Shown: one piece after another, positions 6,546 through 6,611 of the stretch
Layout: every line of letters begins with the position of its first letter
Numbering within the stretch: the stretch's first letter is position 1
Source: Bacteroidales bacterium
GTDB lineage: Bacteria; Bacteroidota; Bacteroidia; Bacteroidales; JAOZQN01
Direction: 5' to 3'
DNA length: 6,611 nt
NCBI GenBank assembly: GCA_029938985.1
Contig: JAOZTW010000293.1
Span: forward strand, 1-6,611
Position numbers and translations under genes: made by a program
The notes under the pieces: model-generated
The model's input: only the letters and a program-made list of their open reading frames with translations
Told to the model about the DNA's origin: nothing
Databases searched by the model: none

Positions 6546-6577
6546 GAGTGTCAAGCTCAAGGCATTTTTATTTTTTA
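6546..6577 (+). terminator. Weak terminator-like hairpin and T-tract after the operon
   Basis: TGTC at 6549-6552 can pair with GGCA at 6561-6564 (one G-U pair) across an eight-base loop, and the stem can be extended by A-U and G-U pairs on the outside. It is followed by a run of mostly T at 6565-6576. The position, 20-50 bases after the last stop codon, suits termination, but the stem is short and contains wobble pairs. Confidence 0.25.
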
Positions 6578-6611
6578 AATACCGCAGTTTACTTATTGTA
6601 AATGAGGATTT

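Noticed and set aside
6470..6611. Minus-strand frame open from the right edge across the end of the 62-residue gene, ending at a stop within that gene.
   Set aside because: About 47 codons, low-complexity Lys/Asn/Leu-rich, and overlapping a better supported gene; more likely chance, though a gene entering from the right cannot be fully excluded.

Overview
The window looks like chromosomal DNA from a very AT-rich member of the Bacteroidota, probably an uncultured or marine/sediment Bacteroidales- or Flavobacteriia-like lineage. Three things suggest this. No gene has a Shine-Dalgarno sequence ahead of its start codon. Two upstream regions carry TTTG ... TAnnTTTG-type promoter boxes, typical of the phylum. 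The GAF/PAS sensor and the trans-sulfuration enzyme read like Bacteroidota versions of their families. The phylum call is an inference from these signs; no taxonomic marker gene is present.

Layout. Bases 1-226 appear non-coding. A Soj/ParA partition ATPase lies on the minus strand (227-1006). It is followed by a 466-base divergent intergenic region (1007-1472) holding a 17-bp perfect inverted repeat near a possible parA promoter box and a well-spaced Bacteroidota-type promoter facing right. Next is a 924-residue membrane sensor (1473-4247) with a periplasmic Cache region, HAMP, GAF and two PAS domains joined by coiled coils, but no recognisable output domain. Its stop codon lies inside a five-copy 11-bp tandem repeat (4244-4298) that ends four bases before a possible promoter. 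That promoter would serve a tightly packed three-gene set: a PLP-dependent cystathionine gamma-synthase/methionine gamma-lyase family enzyme (4372-5583), a small MscS-type mechanosensitive channel (5604-6332) and a 62-residue two-helix membrane protein (6336-6524). The last 87 bases are non-coding, visibly richer in G+C than their surroundings, and contain a weak terminator-like structure.

How the parts work together. ParA would act in chromosome or plasmid segregation, but no parB follows within the window. The sensor would detect a periplasmic ligand and must signal through a partner protein, since it has no kinase, cyclase, phosphatase or chemotaxis signalling domain. The enzyme, channel and small membrane protein are probably co-transcribed. 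A functional link between sulfur amino-acid metabolism and a mechanosensitive channel is not established. I see no phage, transposon, CRISPR, tRNA or rRNA feature, and no clearly new multi-gene system. The most unusual items are the helically phased 11-bp repeat array, the sensor without an output domain, and the palindrome upstream of parA.
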